NCBI GenBank assembly: GCA_964640955.1
Contig: CAZXJI010000026.1
Coordinates: 1 to 43,176, forward strand
Reading direction: 5' to 3'
From: CAXXOK01 sp964640955
GTDB lineage: Bacteria; Bacillota; Clostridia; Christensenellales; Aristaeellaceae
Length of the DNA: 43,176 bases
The notes below the pieces were generated by a model. It was not told the origin of the DNA. It saw nothing but the letters and a program-made list of their open reading frames with translations, and did not search any database. Shown here piece after piece: positions 42,581 through 43,176 of this stretch. The position numbers and the translations under genes were made by a program. How positions within the stretch are numbered: position 1 is the stretch's first letter; each line of letters begins with the position of its first letter.

Positions 42581-42961
42581 ATGGACGTACAGCCACCCAT
42601 CCTGGTGCTGGTCACCCTGCAACGCGCCTGCGCGCGTCTCATCCGCCTCGGCGCGGATCAGGCGCTGAAAAGCCATTGCCCTTTGCACGTTTTGCACGTG
42701 TCGGTCGTCGACGGGCAGACCGAGCCGAAACGCGCCATGGATTCCCAGACCCTGGATTACCTGTACGCGCTCGCCGGGGAAGCGGGCGCGGAAATGACGG
42801 TGCTGCGCGCCGAGGTCGCCGTTACGGCGATCGCGGAGTTCGCCAGCCGCGAAGGCGTCAGGGAGATCGTGATGGGCGGCGGCGAAAATGCCGCCGGCAT
42901 CGCCGAGACGCTGTCGGAACTGTTGCCCGGCGTGCGGGTGATGATTGTGGAAGACGAGTGA
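42581..42961 (+). CDS. UspA-like universal stress protein domain
   Basis: A 126-residue single Usp-like domain. It begins with ILVLVTLQRACARLIRLGADQA, a pattern shared with the Usp domain of KdpD-type proteins, and continues as an alternating alpha/beta fold to EIVMGGGEN near 105, where Usp proteins have the ATP-binding GxxG region (here GGGEN is incomplete). Nucleotide binding is therefore uncertain. It starts 2 bases after the preceding stop and closes the OadB operon. Confidence 0.8.
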   Translation: MDVQPPILVLVTLQRACARLIRLGADQALKSHCPLHVLHVSVVDGQTEPKRAMDSQTLDYLYALAGEAGAEMTVLRAEVAVTAIAEFASREGVREIVMGGGENAAGIAETLSELLPGVRVMIVEDE

Positions 42962-43020
42962 TCGTCTTCTGCTTTTTTTGAAAAAAGGAAAAATGAGCTC
43001 TGAGGGGCGCAGGGGGGGTC

Positions 43021-43119
43021 GCACCTGCGGGTGCGGGCGCGCAGGGAACTGCCTCTGCGGAGGCAGAGTGCGGGTTCCGCACCTGCGGGTGCGGGCAGGG
43101 GCTTTCCGCTCGCCCCTGC
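43021..43119 (+). repeat. Cluster of short GC-rich hairpins downstream of the OadB operon
   Basis: GCACC-TGCG-GGTGC occurs at 43021-43034 and again at 43079-43092; TGCCTC-TGCG-GAGGCA at 43050-43065 lies inside an outer GGAAC/GTTCC pair (43045-43049 with 43074-43078); GCAGGGGC/GCCCCTGC pairs 43095-43102 with 43112-43119. All the small ones share a TGCG loop. The left end of the window carries related hairpins, in the same orientation relative to the operon they follow. The rest of 42962-43176 shows no gene. Confidence 0.7.
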
Positions 43120-43176
43120 ACCCTTCGGGTCGCCTCCTTAAACGGCGGGCTAAGCACGAGGGATCACGCTTGAAGC

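Overview
The window is a gene-dense, GC-rich stretch of bacterial chromosome (most third codon positions are G or C), with about 33 protein genes, strong GGAGG-type ribosome binding sites and short intergenic gaps. No tRNA, rRNA, CRISPR array, transposase or phage gene was found. The gene content (MutS2/RqcU, a NadD-YqeK fusion followed by RsfS, a YesM/YesN-type sensor pair, an OadB-type sodium pump subunit, U32/DUF3656 protein) points to a member of the Bacillota, class Clostridia. A gut-type high-GC lineage such as Christensenellales or a relative is a guess. Two extracytoplasmic binding proteins have plain secretory signal peptides with no lipobox Cys, which is unusual for a Gram-positive cell; a third, sensory one is a clear lipoprotein.

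Layout. 1-245: short hairpin repeats, no secure gene. 246-4359 (-): marR and two half-transporter genes forming a heterodimeric multidrug-type ABC exporter, with a consensus promoter and an overlapping palindromic operator. 4535-5578 (-): NadR, for NAD salvage. 5748-9308 (+): a DgkB-like lipid kinase, a secreted Cys/His protein paired with an acidic-tailed partner, and a metallo-beta-lactamase-fold hydrolase. 9463-14218 (-): a complete YtfQ-YtfR-YtfT-YjfF type sugar ABC importer (galactofuranose-like). 14459-18494 (-): its likely control unit, namely a lipoprotein sugar-binding protein paralogous to the transport one, a YesM-type histidine kinase and a YesN-type AraC response regulator. 18631-20102 (-): a LacI regulator overlapping a NUDIX gene. 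20269-21833 (+): NadD-YqeK and RsfS. 21980-23890 (+): a large polytopic GT-C-like membrane protein. 24158-25102 (+): an orphan zinc/manganese-type binding protein with a dyad at its promoter.

25170-32775 (-) is a tightly packed run: U32/RlhA-like protein, MutS2, an OmpR/PhoB response regulator, its histidine kinase and shikimate kinase, preceded by a separate cyclophilin gene (32857-33381, -). 33669-37778 (+) is a 1369-residue cytoplasmic protein with a pseudo-receiver, several PAS modules, a degenerate GGDEF and an intact-looking EAL domain. 37947-40541 (+): putative glycosyltransferase, acyl-CoA thioesterase, GNAT acetyltransferase. 40607-42961 (+): OadB-type sodium pump beta subunit, a gamma-like single-span subunit, a two-span membrane protein and a UspA-like protein, with no decarboxylase alpha subunit in view. 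42962-43176 again carries short hairpin repeats of the family seen at the left end.

The most coherent system is the sugar uptake locus, where a lipid-anchored sensor paralog of the transport binding protein probably feeds the kinase/regulator pair, which in turn probably activates the adjacent importer from a promoter with a poor -35 box. NAD metabolism appears twice (NadR and NadD), and several regulatory sites (MarR operator, LacI operators, metal-regulator-like dyad) can be read directly. Nothing in the window is plainly a new defence or mobile system. The least explained parts are the secreted Cys/His protein with its partner, the orphan OadB/OadG operon, and the hairpin repeats downstream of the operons at both ends.
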